DNA from: Climacium dendroides
Taxonomy: Eukaryota > Streptophyta > Bryopsida > Hypnales > Climaciaceae
DNA length: 64,000 nucleotides
Reading direction: 5' to 3'
NCBI GenBank assembly: GCA_950106755.1
Contig: OX467090.1
Span: 2,666,001-2,730,000, forward strand
In this document: in pieces, positions 33,931-46,313 of the stretch
How positions within the stretch are numbered: position 1 is the first letter of the stretch
How the letters are laid out: the number at the start of each line of letters is the position of its first letter
Notes under the pieces: generated by a model
What the model was told of the DNA's origin: nothing
The model's database searches: none
Seen by the model: only the letters and a program-made list of their open reading frames with translations
Made by a program: the position numbers and the translations under genes

Positions 33931-36179
33931 GTTAAGAATGCAAAAAGAAAAGTGACACACCTGTCTCCACACTTGTTGTCTTCACGTCTACTTTGCTCAA
34001 TGTTGCACCTTACCGATCGGACTCTGCCTCAGCCTCCTCTATGGTGGTCGCTTCTTCCTCTTCCTCCTCCGTATGTTGGTGCCTCTACACCTTCAAAGAC
34101 AACATTGAAAGAAGCCACAAGGATTACAGTAGAACTAGTGTCCAAAAAAAAAGCAAGGAAAAGAATGGTAGATATAGGACAAAAAAATCTTTGAAATAAC
34201 TTCAAAATTAAAGATTTTGAGCCAAATCTTTTTTAGCCACAGATTATATGTGTCAAGATCACTACAATTTTTTAAAGATTTTTTTGGACATTCGAGCAAT
34301 TTTACAAAAATCGGCAAAAAATGCTAAAAATAAAAGTGCTAGATTTTAACTAAAAATCTGCGATTTATGAAGATTTCAAGCCAAATTCTAAAATGTTGTT
34401 TTAGTTTCTAGGCTACAAAAGACTCAATATGTATTTGTTTTTTGCGTGCTATATACCGTTGGAATTGTGGTTTTGATGCAAATAAAGTGATGCAAAGTTG
34501 AAAAATCTGCATCTAAAAAAAAATTTCACATAAATTCATGACAAAGTTAATATCATTTGGAAAACTCAAAGTCCTACCATTGCTTCGACCTCCGACTTTA
34601 ATTGCGTTGGCAATGGTGCTTGTTGTTGTTGTTGTTCTTCTTCTTCACCTACTCCTTCATCAACTTCGTTAATGAATTGATCACTACAACTAGAGGCACT
34701 ATTTGCTTTGGCTTCGTATGAAATGGGTTCAACCTCTGCAATACCCATTACAATTGCTTTACATGAAACAATACCTTTGTATGTTAAATTCCTTGTTATG
34801 CTTGACAAAATTAGCTACAACGATTTGAAAAAACTGTCTAATTATTCTAGCCCTTAGCAATTGTCTTCTACTTGAATATCAAAAGCTATTTTTTCCCCTC
34901 CTCTTTCTCCTCTCCTTCATTGAAGTATCTACAACTAACAATGGAGAAATGAAGTTTTCCTACATTTGAAATAGTAACCTACCAAGGCTTTGCAATACAA
35001 ACATTCTCCATATTACATAACCCACTCTTTCAAACATGCAATTTTACATATTACTTCATTGTATTCAACAGGATTTTATATTGTATGAGACTTCAACGTA
35101 CAACTCTTTTACACAAAGTTACAACTTCATTATATCACTAAATGACAATTTCATTTGTCTATTAATGATATTACCATCAACCACAAGATTGATAAACTAT
35201 CACTACATATATATTAATAATTGCAAGCATATCATATATTATCATGCAATACAATGCATAATGGCCCATCCTCTCTTAGTGGTGCCTCCTGCAATACTAT
35301 CAATTTGATTTGATATTCATCAATATTGTAGAATCTTCAATAACTCATAGGTCCTAAACTGGTTTAACAAATTGATTTACAAAGGTTTTTTGGCTTTTTA
35401 AGGGTTGTTTTTACTTACAGCCTTTGTTACAGGGCCCATTCTGGGATCAGTCTGACAAGATTGCTTTACAAAGGTTTAGTGGCTTCTGTAGGGTGTACTT
35501 ATAAAGATTCTACTTTAGGGGTTAAAAAACCATTTCTTGAGGTAATACATTGCACTTAATCAATAACAAAGCAAACGTATTTGTCTTAGTTTAAAGAAAC
35601 TTGTATTATGCGGTAACATTGCATAATATTTTATTTAGATATCACATATGTGTGTAATAACAATAATACATATTAAAACTTGTGCAATCCTAGGTAGCAT
35701 TTAAATTAAATACAAATGAAAAAATAACAATGTTTTGAATAGCATCCTATATATTCCTATGATAGAATAACAAAACAATACAATAGTTTATATTAAACAT
35801 ACCTTAGTAATTCAAACTATCAATGCATTTTTAAACAAACCTAGGTTATAATTGCATGTTCAACAATTGTAAAATTGTCACATAATAAGTAAAAAAAATC
35901 TTATCACATTTAAAACATAAATAAATTACTCATTGTGGCCTAAATATGTACTATAGTTTAATATTCACATTTAAAGGAATTTGAAGTTTAAACATATTCC
36001 ACACATCCCATCAAATTTTTAGTAACTTAATATCAAATGTAGGGTTTAGGATTTAGGATTTCAATGTGTCTAAATATAATTTGTATTTCATTTTCATACA
36101 TGAATGTTACATTCTATGTTTGCAACATTGAAAAGAAGTCTTTAAAAGAGCACTTATACTTTTCAAAATCCAATGTTTT
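33931..36179. other. intergenic DNA, no clear gene
   Basis: Short motif-free frames only. One at 34566-34808 (-) has an acidic/Gln tract (VDEGVGEEEEQQQQQ) and could be an exon scrap, but nothing supports it further. Confidence 0.4.
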
Positions 36180-37125
36180 AATTAATGAAGAGTTGTTAGA
36201 TGGATAGCTAGGTGGACACCTTGAATGTTAGATGGGCAACCATTATGAACTGCCATCCGCCCATTTGCGTGTTTGCCAAGGCGTTTGGCCCATTTGCCTG
36301 CTTATTCGCCCATTCGATAATACGAAACTTTGTTTGTCATTTGCGACTTGAGTTTTTGGTGTTTGGGGGCGTGTAATATACCATTGGAAAGGCATTTTCA
36401 AGACCTTTCCAACGGTATATTTTGCGCCTCCAAAATTTAAGAATTGAAGTTGCAAATGCCAAAAGAAATTTTCTGTAGCTTGGAAGGGGGCCATCCGACC
36501 AGCTGCCATCCGCCTATCCACACATCTGCCTAGGCGGTCGACTTGTCCATCTACTTGGCTGCTTGTCCGCCCATTCGATATCACTAAACTTTGTTTGTCA
36601 CTTGCAACTTCAGTTTTTGGTGTTTTGAGGCATGTAATATACCATTGGAAAGGTATTTTCAAGACCTTTCCAACGATATATCATACACCCTTAGAATTCA
36701 ACAAATGAAGTTCCAAATGCCAAAAGAAGTTTACTGCACCTTAGAAGGGATATCCGCATAGTTGCCATCCGCACTATCCACCCATCTGTGCCAACCATTT
36801 GTCCACTTGTCTGCGTTGACTACTCGTTCGCTCGCCCACACTATCCATCTGTTTGTGCCAACCGATTGTCTGTCTATTTGCACCATTCGCCCGTCTACGT
36901 TGATTGTCCATCCGCCCGTCTGCTTGTTTGCACTGACCACTCGTCCATGCATCCTCATCGACTGTCCATCCGCATCCTCAGTGTCCTCTAAAACTGGACG
37001 TCCATGCATCCTCATCGACTGTCCATCCACATCCTCAACGTCCTCTAAAACTGGATGTCCACACATCTAGACGTTTGATTTTTGAACGCAATCTTCAAAT
37101 GGACATTCATCCAAGACAACCCTAC
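36180..37125 (-). repeat. decayed GTCCG-family repeat, copy A
   Basis: The right end carries the family head on the minus strand (TAGGGTTGTC, then GGATGAATGTCC, then ACGTCTAGATG). Leftward there are many diverged CCATCCGCCC/GTCCATC words. Two to three units of about 250 bp (36251, 36502, 36760) each include GTAATATACCATTGGAAAGG and its inverted partner CCTTTCCAACGGTATAT. Confidence 0.65.
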
Positions 37126-39450
37126 TTGTTCATTTTCTAGTTTTTGTCATTCTATCTTGTAAATTTGAGAAGACCACTTCATCCATTCCCATTTTAATTT
37201 TTTTTAACCTTAAGAGTTTCCAAACATCCAAAAAGCACTTGAAGCTTTCCCCACTTTTTTTATTAGGCTTTTCAATTTTAAAACAACCAAGAAGCACTTA
37301 CACATTTCTCATTTTTTAATTCAATCTTGAGATTTTTGAAACACTTAAAGACCACTTCAACCATTTCCCATGTTTTTAATTCAACCTTTTGAGTTTTGCT
37401 TCAATCAAAGAGCACTTGTTCATTTTTCAATTTTTTTTCATTCACGCTTGCAATTCATTGATGTAAAACAATCAAGAAGCACTTACACATTTTTTTCAAT
37501 CTTGAGATTTTTGAAACACTTGAAGACCACTTCAACTATTTTTTTGTTTTTTATTCAATCTTTTGGATTTTGCCTAAACCAAGATTCTTTTGTTAATTCT
37601 CCATTTTTTGTATTCACTCTTGTAATTTTAAAGAAGCCCATGACCAATTCATCTATTCTATTTTTTTTAATTTTTTTCTAAATTTTGAATTTTAAAACAC
37701 CCAAAGAGCACTTCACCCTTTATTTTTCATTTCTTTTATTCATTTTTTTCCATTTTAAAAAGCTAATGACCGCTTTTCACTATCTTATTTTGTGTATTCT
37801 CTCCTGTGACATTTAAAACACTTCAAGACCAATTTGCGCATTCCCAGTTGTTTTAATCACTCTTCCTAAATATTAGAGACCTAAACACCTCTTACACATT
37901 TCCAAATTTTTGGTGTTGAATGTTGCAATTTTTGAAAGAACTAAAGACCAATTCAAACATTTAACATTCCCTATTCTTTAATTCAATCTTCTAAGTTTTT
38001 AAATCCTTAAAGACCACTTACATCTTTTCCAAATTTTTTTAAGAACCCTTTGCTGTTTTTTTAAAACCCATAGACCACTTTCCCCTTTTCCAATTTCATT
38101 ATTCACTCTAATAATTTCTAAAGCACCCCAAGACCATTTGAAGAATTCCAAATATTTTTGTCCACTCATCTAAGTCCTTAAACATCCAAAGAGAACTTAC
38201 ACGTTTTCTGATTAAATTTATTTCATTCTTGTCAGTTTTAAAATATCCCAAAACTCTTTTCACCTTTCTCATTTGTTGATTCACTCTTGCCATTTGTAAC
38301 ACCCAAAGACAACTTCATGCATTCCCATATTATTTTTTGAGTTGTAAAGCACACCAAGACCACCTTTGCCTTTCCTATTTTGAATTAAGTCTTTTAAATT
38401 TGAAGAGCATTGACGCATTTTGCTTTTTTTTTAATCACTCCTACAATTTTTAGAACATCCGAAGACCACTTCAAGCATTGCCATTTTTAGCGTATTCACT
38501 CTTTTGAGTATTTTGAATTCTTAAAAACCACGTACACCTTTTCCAAATTTTTTATTAGCCTTTGAACTTTCTTCAAGACCCCAAAACCCCTTTCACCTAT
38601 CCCATATTTTTCAATCACTCTTGCAATTTTTTGGACATCATATTCCAAAACTAATTGAAGCTTGATATTTTCCTTTTTCATGTAGCCTTTAAAATTTTGG
38701 AACACCAAAAGACAACTTACACCTTATCTAACTAAATTTATTCATTTTTGTAAGTTTTAAGATACCCAAAGACCACTTTCACATTTCCATTTTCTTTAAT
38801 CAATCAATTTATGTATAAAACACCCTAAATGTTTTTGGCCACAATCCAAATTTTTGTATCCACTTTTCTACGTGTTGTAAACACGTACCCAAAGACAAGT
38901 TACACCTTTCCTAATAAAATTTATTCTTGTGAGTTTTAAAAAACTCAAAGACCGCTTATACCTTTTCTATTTTATTCATTCAGTCTTGGAATTCTTGGAA
39001 GATCCCAAGACTCCTTCAATCATTCCCCTAATTTTTTATGCACTCTTTTGAGCTCTAATAAACCTAAAGGCCACTTGTACATTTCCCAATTTTTTCTATT
39101 CAACATGGGTACATTTTAGAAACACTCCAACTCTACTTCATCCGTTTCCATTAATTTTTTGTTTAATTCTTCAAGTTTTTAAAACAACCCAACAACTCTA
39201 AACCTTATACATTTTTTTAATTCACTCTTTTGAATTTTCCTAAATCCAAAGACCACTTTTAGCTTTCCCTTTTTTTTAGTCACTCTTGCATTTTTTAGAA
39301 CACCCTTACACTAATTTTTGTTAATCTCTCTTATGAGTTTCAAACACCTAAAAGACCACTCAGACCCTTTCCCATTTTATTTCCACTTTCACAATTTTTT
39401 AACAACCCAAGACTACTCAAACATTTTCCTTTTTTGGAATTCATTCTATC
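37126..39450. repeat. long degenerate minisatellite field, roughly 65-75 bp unit
   Basis: For 2.3 kb the words AAAGACCACTT, CACCTTTTCC(C/A)ATTTTTT, ATTCACTCTTG and AATTTTTAAAACACCC recur in that order with many substitutions and small indels. The array is old. ORFs inside are Phe/Leu/Ser-rich and discounted. Confidence 0.8.
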
Positions 39451-40420
39451 CAAAACATGAATTTAAAGAATGAATCGCAAGAACTGCTATATTAACAAGC
39501 ATGTTGTATAATCTAATTAAAATTAATGAGCAAATAATCCCATATTTAATCAACTTAAAAATGTTATGTATACAAAATATAGGTGACATGTGCATTTAAG
39601 TTGAGCCATTAACATATTTTTAGTTTCATGTGTTCTTATAAGCCCATTAGAATAATTTATACCATGTAAACAAAGCCAATGCTTCTACACAAACGGATAG
39701 CGGTCTACAGTCATCCTATAGTGAAAATGAACACAGTGGTTGACGTGGAACTCTTACGTTTTCTATGATGTTGCACTTAGACGTGACCATGGTTCTTTTG
39801 ATGTCCTCCTAAATATATATGTTCATGTTGACATTTGCGCATTTTGTCTTTCAGAGGAATACGTGTGGTACAACGTCAAACTAAATTTGAAGTTCTGCGA
39901 CCATTGTCTGACAAACACCTCACGTCTCAGAAAACACGTCACTTTGTAAGCTTGACGACACCTAAAACGTAGTTTAGGGTTTAGTGAACAATGCAAATAA
40001 GTGATTAGGTTAAAATGAAATGAAAAAAAGTCAAAGAAACACTCCGGAGGTTGTTTGATATAGCCACTTCACCTTTCTATTTTGCAAAGGCAATCCATGA
40101 TTAGCCTATTCAGCACAACTATAGCGCCATCATAAACATTCAGAGAGGACTTGCATTATTAACAACAAACAGTTGAAGTCATTGTTGCTCATATGACTGC
40201 TACCTACACGGTGTACCTAAAACCTCTACTTTCATCAAATTGTTTTTTAGCAACTATGGAGTGACGAATTTCAATACCAAAGACTCGAGATCGCACTATG
40301 CAATGTCCTTGTTTTGTTAATTTAGATTTCAGCAAGAGGAGTTTCATGTGTTCTACAATGGTGCAGAAATTTTCTTTTTTGATTTGTTGTTCCTAGGGTT
40401 TCGTGTCCTTGTTTGGAGAG
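39451..40420. other. intergenic DNA, no gene seen
   Basis: No coding frame with recognisable motif. Its right end carries the left TTTGC target duplication (40421-40425) of the next element. Confidence 0.5.
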
Positions 40421-40997
40421 TTTGCTGTCACAACCCGACTTTTTGATTTTTTTCTCTCTATCGTGTTTTGAAACACGGAATCTAGAAAAAGTATACCCGG
40501 ATTGGTACAGGAAGAAGGAAAAACTAAAAGTTAGGATAACTAGGGAAACAAGTAATGATCAAACTGGAAAATGAAATAGAATGGATATCGGAAACGAATC
40601 CGGTCTAGATCCAAAGCCAGAGGAACGGATCCGGGACCTACACCCGGAAAAGCGTAAAAAAATCAATGATTAGGTTTCCAGTGTACAAAAAGACTCCTTT
40701 AGGGTTTGGACCTCCCATTTGCACTTGAGAGCTCTCGCTTACCTACCACGCTCTCAACTGTTTTGAGCCACTTCTGTGTGTGTATATGAGTGTGTTTGTT
40801 TCTTTTGCGCTGATCAAAGGTTAGAGAAGAGTTAGTGGTGTGTATCTGAGTGCAACCGGTTGAGATTGGGTGAGTGCCGCGAGAGTCTGTGTGAGGATTA
40901 GTACAAGTGGTAACTCGGTTGAGACCGAGAAGAGATCGTGAGGAAACGGGACGTGCGGCCATGAGAGAAGTAAAGTAGTTGATCGGTGAGGAGACAG

Positions 40998-42470
40998 ATG
41001 CCGCAACTAAAGCGTTCTAGAGCTTAGGGACAAGCGAGCACATCAAAGGTAGAAATTAAAGTTAGAAAGGTGGCGCTTTTAGAGCCTAGTAGCGCCCGTG
41101 AGAAAGCGGAGTTGATGGAGGATCTCTCCGCCATGGGGTGCGCAGGGTTTTATGGGAAACCCTGGGGCTTCCGGAATGAAGCCATAGTTAGAGAGCTCAT
41201 AAAAGGAGTTCCTAACCAATTTAACAACTCCCTCCGGCTAGTTCTACCCATGTGGACACGAGAGATTTGGAGAGGAGTCTACGAGTTTAAAGAAGGCGGC
41301 ACGGCGCAGGCCAGCTAGAAAGGAGACTTCGTGAAGGGGAAGTTCAAGGACGCGGCCAACCCCAAGGACGGATTTTCTATTGAGGATTGTGTCAACGGGC
41401 AACACCGCCGATTGCTGGAGTTCTTGGTGCCGATCATGCATCCGGAAAAACCCACACGGGTTACTTCCACGATTAGGAATGCCATCTTCGGAGCCTTGAG
41501 TGGGGAGAAGAAGATGGACTGGGCGAGCTACGTACAAAGGCTGGTGAACGCCTTGGTAGCCAATGTGGGAAAGAGTAGGGCTACTCCGGTATGCCCCTAC
41601 CTTTTCCACTTATACAATAACCAGAGCCTCCTGACCACGGAGGAGAACAAGGAGTGGAGAGTCCAGATGGCTCTCCAGAAATTCGGAGGATCAGATGAGG
41701 AGGAATCCAAGATCGAACTGGATAGCCCAGAGCCGGAGGACAAGGGTGAAAACCCGAAGAAGAGGGCCCTAGAGGAAGAAGAAGAGGAGGAAGAGGAAGC
41801 GGTGGCAAACTGCATCAGCAACCCGGATGTAATCCGAGAGTTGGAGGATCAGGTGCTGAAGCAGAATATCAACCTGCAGGAGATGGACGAGTTGGAAATC
41901 CGATTGCAAGGGGAGATTCAAGTCTTCCGGAAGGACTTGGAGACCAGCCGTGAGCAGGTGAGAATTGCCAAGTCTCTACAGGAGGAGACTAGGGCAGCGA
42001 TAGAGCGGATGACTTTAGTGATGGAGGCATCCGACGATGTGATGGCAAAGGTCAGGTTACTTGACAAGGGAGTGCACAAAGACCAGAAGCTTTCCAGGAC
42101 CCGGATTGCCCGCATCTTCGCTGACTTCGCTAAAGAGATAGAGGACACGATGAAGGAGTTCTGGAAGGATGCTAGGAGGATAGAAGAAAGCATCCGGAAG
42201 TCCCAGAGTGACCTGATATCTCTATCCGGGATTTCGATCCCGGATGAATTTGATGACCTAGAGATACTAGAAAGGAAGTTTGAGACCCCAGTCTCAAAGG
42301 AGAAGAAAGGAGGAATAGCTTCCACGTCAGAAGCTCTAAGGCCAGTGACAAGGACAACTTTCCATGTGGAATCGGAACGCATTCTGGAAGGGGGAGACAG
42401 GAATAAGAATTTAAGCAAATTATCACCAATGGCTACTTCAGATAGTGGTGGATCCTCATATAATGGGTAG
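40998..42470 (+). pseudogene. 490-codon ORF inside the LTR-type unit, two in-frame TAG
   Basis: One frame runs from ATG 40998 (MPQLKRSRA) to the stop at 42468, interrupted only by TAG at 41025 and 41316. Conserved-looking parts are MGCAGFYGKPWGFRNEAIVR, NSLRLVLPMWTREIWRGVY, LEFLVPIMHPEKPTRVTSTI, VQRLVNALVANVGKS and TPVCPYLFHLYNNQSLLTTE. These form a globular N-terminal half of a type I recall from conifer retroelement-associated ORFs, although I cannot name the family. An acidic tract (EEEEEEEEE near 41780-41800) follows, then a long heptad-like coiled coil (ELEDQV...ESIRKSQ) and a Ser-rich tail. The overall pattern (globular head, acidic tract, coiled coil) would suit a Gag-like or DNA-associated structural protein; that is inference. 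Confidence 0.65.
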
Positions 42471-42803
42471 GTAATTAGGAATTTAGAAATAGGAAATTTT
42501 ATTAGACTAGATCTTATCCCGGAAAAGTAGGAAAAGTTCAGATTCGAAAATCTTGGTTGAATCAGTGCTGGATTTTCGGGGACACTTTATGTAAACTTTG
42601 TATATAATACAAGTCTCAAGACTGAGATGGGGAGAGTCCTTTTTCTTGCATATGCTGTTTCTGCTTGTATTTTCTATTGTTTTCCTTGTCTTCCCAAAGA
42701 GTGGTCGGGTGAGGAGATGAGAAATTGAATACAGACAAGCAGATTGTAGGAGGAATTTCTCCCCTTTGTGTTTTCTTGTGATTACATGCGCATGTGAACA
42801 GGT
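42471..42803 (+). other. 3' flank of the LTR ORF
   Basis: No gene. TTTGTATATAATACAAG at about 42597-42613 is AT-rich and could contribute to 3' end formation. The left TGT duplication of the CACTA copy lies at 42804-42806. Confidence 0.35.
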
Positions 42804-43289
42804 TGTCACTACAACAATGGCAGTGTTTTATGACTGCAAAATTATGACTGAGGATGACTGGCGACTGCTTGTAATCATATTCTTGAAGGCCAACACTTTG
42901 GGGAGAAATATGACTGCAAAATATGACTACCAGTCATTTTTACGCCTTGTACTTCACAAGTGTATACTATACGACCATTAGGAATACCAAAGTACTTCAT
43001 AGGGAACGTAGGGAACATGTTTGGGAACGTTGAGTCATATTATCAATTATATTTTCATAGTAGTGAATTTGTTTTGTTTTGGGCAATTCAAGAAAAATAC
43101 GGGCAATTCTAAAAAGAATATAAATAAGCCATCATTTAAAATTTTGAAATCCTAGTCACCTACTTTTTCAGATTTTGAATCCTAATCACCATTTTTTTAA
43201 TGTTTTGAGACCCTAGCCATTATTTTTTTAGGGTTTTAGAACCCTAGCCGCCACTTTTTAGGGTTTTGAAACCCTAGACATTACTTCTT

Positions 43290-43870
43290 GTGGTTCTTCT
43301 TCTTTACCTTCTATTGTCTCCTAGCTCTCATTTGTTGTTGTTTTTTGTTGCATTTCAACTCTTGTTTCTTGTTACTCTTTACTTCATGTTTCTTGCTTCT
43401 TATTGTTGTATCTAAACTCTTTTTTTCTCTTGCATTTGAACTCTTTCTTCTTTTTAGTTCTTGTTTTATAGTTCTTACTTCTTATTTCTTCTTGTTGCAT
43501 CTACACTCTCATTTCTTGTTGTTTCTTGTTATGTCTTAGTTGGTGCTTTTTGTTTCTTCTTGTGTCTTAGTTGTTGCTTTTTATTTCCTCTTGTGTCATA
43601 ATTGTTACTTCATGTTGTGTCTTAGTTGTTGTTTTTTGTTGTGTCTTAGTTGTTGTTTTTTGTTGTGTCTTAATTGTTATTTCTTGTTTCTTGTTGTGTC
43701 TTAGTTGTTGCTTCTTGTTTCTTGTTGTGTCTTAGTTGTTGCTTCTTGTTTCTTGTTGTGTCTTAGTTGTGTCTTAGTTGTGTCTTAGTTGTGTCTTAGT
43801 TGTGTCTTAGTTGTTGCTTAATTGTTGCTTCTTATTTCTTGTTGCATCTTAACTTTACTTCTTGTTATTA
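43290..43870 (+). repeat. low-complexity TTG/CTT tract in CACTA copy 2
   Basis: Repeats of TTGTTGTGTCTTAGTTG and CTTCTTGTTTC, including five consecutive GTGTCTTAGTT units near 43758-43810. The 83-codon frame at 43288-43539 resembles the copy 1 frame only because the DNA is homologous. Confidence 0.8.
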
Positions 43871-44364
43871 CTTATATTTTTTTTCTTGTTTCCTCCATCA
43901 ACAATCTTATTGTTCCTATCCTAAACTTGAGCTACATATTTTGTGTTGTTATAAACCTTTGAAGGTTGAGCTTTGTTGTTCAATCGCTAAAAATTAACCT
44001 CTCATTTCTTTAATTGTATATGCAGGCACCAAAAGTTGAAACAAAGACATTGGAGGCTACTTACAACCCAATGAAGCCATCTTCACATTATTGTAAGGAT
44101 TGTAGGCCTTATTGGATTGTGTGAATGATTCATTGTGATATATATATATTTTGTATTAGTGACTAATAAATGTCAATGAAGATAGTTGTATTTGTTCTTG
44201 CATTTTCCTTCTTTAATATGATTATCTCTCATACATCTCTAAAATCATATATTATGTATTCATTTTTAATTGCATGAGGCTTTTTATTCAATTGTCAAAT
44301 CATCTTGATGTATGATAGTTATATATCATGTTCATTTAAAATGCTTAAAAAATGTGATTGTAGT

Positions 44365-45190
44365 TAGTAATATGATTGACGAGAGTCATATTCTACATCA
44401 TTCAAAAGTATGACTTATGAGAATCATTTTCACATTAAGAAGAATATGACTCACCGTAATCATATTTCACATTACTGCAAAATATGACTCACCCTAGTTA
44501 TATTCCATGTAACCAAAAAATATGACTCATTGCAGTCATATTCCATGTTACTATAAAATATGACTTACCGCAGTCATATTCCATATCACTGCAAAAAATG
44601 ATTCACCGCAGTCATATTTCACATCACTGCAAAATATGACTCACTACAGTAATATTCCATGTTATTGCCAAATATGACTCACCGCAGACATATTCCACAT
44701 TACTGCAAAAAATGATTCACCGCAGTCATATTTCACATTACTGCAAAATATGACTCACTACAGTCATATTCCACATTACTGCAAAAAATGATTCACCGCA
44801 GTCATATTTCACATCACTGCAAAATATGACTCACTACAGTCATATTCCATATCACTGCAAAATATGACTCACTGTAGTCATATTCCATGTTACTGCAAAA
44901 TATGACTGACCGCAGTCATATTCCATGTCATCAAAAAATATGACTCATTACAGTCATATCCATGTCATCAAAAAATATGATTCACCACAGTCATATTCCA
45001 CGTCATAAAAAAATATGACTCATCACAGTCATATTCCACGTCATCAAAAAATATGACTCATCGCAGTCATATTCCACGTCATCAAAAAATATGACTCATC
45101 GCAGTCATATTCCACGTCATCAAAAAATATGACTCATCACAGTCATATTCCACATCATTAAAAAATATGACTCGACACAGTCGTATTCCA
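44365..45190. repeat. expanded 38-bp palindromic array of CACTA copy 2
   Basis: About 21 units carry AATATGACTCATCGCAGTC then ATATTCCACGTCATCAAAA. The last several units (about 44990-45150) are nearly identical, so they were amplified recently, while the left units are diverged. Confidence 0.88.
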
Positions 45191-45468
45191 CGTAGGATTT
45201 TTTTATTTGCCCGGGCAACCCAAGAAAAAGTCAAAATCTCCCTAGGATAGTCAAAGTATAAGCCTAGTTGGCATACTATGGCTAAAAATGGGTATTTATA
45301 CCCCTCAACCCATATGACTGATGTCTGAAGCGACTGCTTCTAAACGACTGGAGTCAGTCATATTCCGAGTCATCTACAGTGATTTCTGCTTGAGTCATAT
45401 TTTTTGATTTTACAACTCATTACAGTCATATTTTGCAGTCATAAAACACTGCTTTTGTTGTAGTGTGT

Positions 45469-46308
45469 AAGCGTTGGGAGTGAGTCATTGCACCTCAATA
45501 GATTTAGGGTTCATTATTCCGGGTGAGATAACCAGTGTTAGGCTAGGCAGTTAGGGAGGGAATTCTTAACTATGCTAGAAGCTACCGGATGGGATATTTG
45601 GATGAACATCCGATCGCTTGAGAGGTTTCACCATTTGTAATAAGTAAACGGAAGAACTCTGGATTGCATTGGTACGGGCGGATACACTTGTAGCCACCTT
45701 AGTTTCGCACGGATCCAAGGAAGCATTAAGGTCGTTGTAGTTAACTAGTTGGAGAGGATTGTACGGGGGATTTTTGTGTGACCTGTAGGCCGGATTCATT
45801 CCTGGTCTGTTGTGAAAGATCAAACCGGATCTTGTTAGAATAGGAAATTAGATTAGTCAAGTGAGTCTTCTGTCACTATAAGTTCTGGAAGGAGTGGTGG
45901 GTCTACCACTCTAAAACCAAGTGGTGGATCCCTCTGAAGTGCGAACAGAGGTTAAGCAAAACAGGAATGAAAATCGAGGAAGAAGAGTTCCTCGGGTGTA
46001 GTAGCGAGATCCGGACGAATTTATTAGTTCCGGCAGGATTTGAATTTATTGGGTGACTGGATCTCGATTCGGATTGAGTAGAAGTATAGTCCGGATTAAT
46101 GATCATTGGTCGAATGAGCTGTCCGATTTGGGGGGAAAGGAGAACCGGAGGAGAAGAAGATCATTTGTATTGATATTTATCCCCAAACTACCTAGTAACA
46201 CGAAACACTTCACAGAGTCTCTTGGGTTTGATCTTTGAGTCACTTTGTTATGCTTTAAAGTGGGTTTTTTGAGCATAATAGGGAATTTCACTTACCCTGT
46301 GCTGCAAC
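45469..46308 (+). repeat. right end of the LTR-type unit
   Basis: No ORF. Its last 80 bp (GAGTCACTTT ... CCTGTGCTGCAACA) match the inverted terminus at 61496-61575, showing that the two units are one family. Confidence 0.6.
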
Positions 46309-46313
46309 ATTTG

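Larger units (their letters stand above)
42807..45465. mobile_element. non-autonomous CACTA element, copy 2 (inverted relative to copy 1)
   Basis: The ends are CACTACAACAATGGCAGTG and CACTGCTTTTGTTGTAGTG, with the 3-bp duplication TGT (42804-42806, 45466-45468). Along its length it is the reverse complement of 11810-14055: low-complexity GTTGTGTCTTAGTTGTTGC tract (43290-43870), conserved block AGGCACCAAAAGTTGAAAC (near 44025), and a 38-bp palindromic array (44365-45190). It is 2659 bp against 2246 bp for copy 1, mostly because the array is longer. No transposase. Confidence 0.92.
40426..46308 (+). mobile_element. LTR-type unit (apparent solo LTR) containing an ORF and a nested CACTA
   Basis: It begins TGTCACAACCCGAC and ends CCTGTGCTGCAACA, i.e. 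TG...CA, and is flanked by the identical 5-bp TTTGC (40421-40425 and 46309-46313), the size left by LTR integrases. Removing the CACTA insertion leaves about 3.2 kb. I see no direct repeat of the left end near the right end, so it looks like one LTR rather than a complete LTR-internal-LTR element. It carries a 490-codon frame. The same terminus, inverted, occurs at 61496. Confidence 0.7.
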
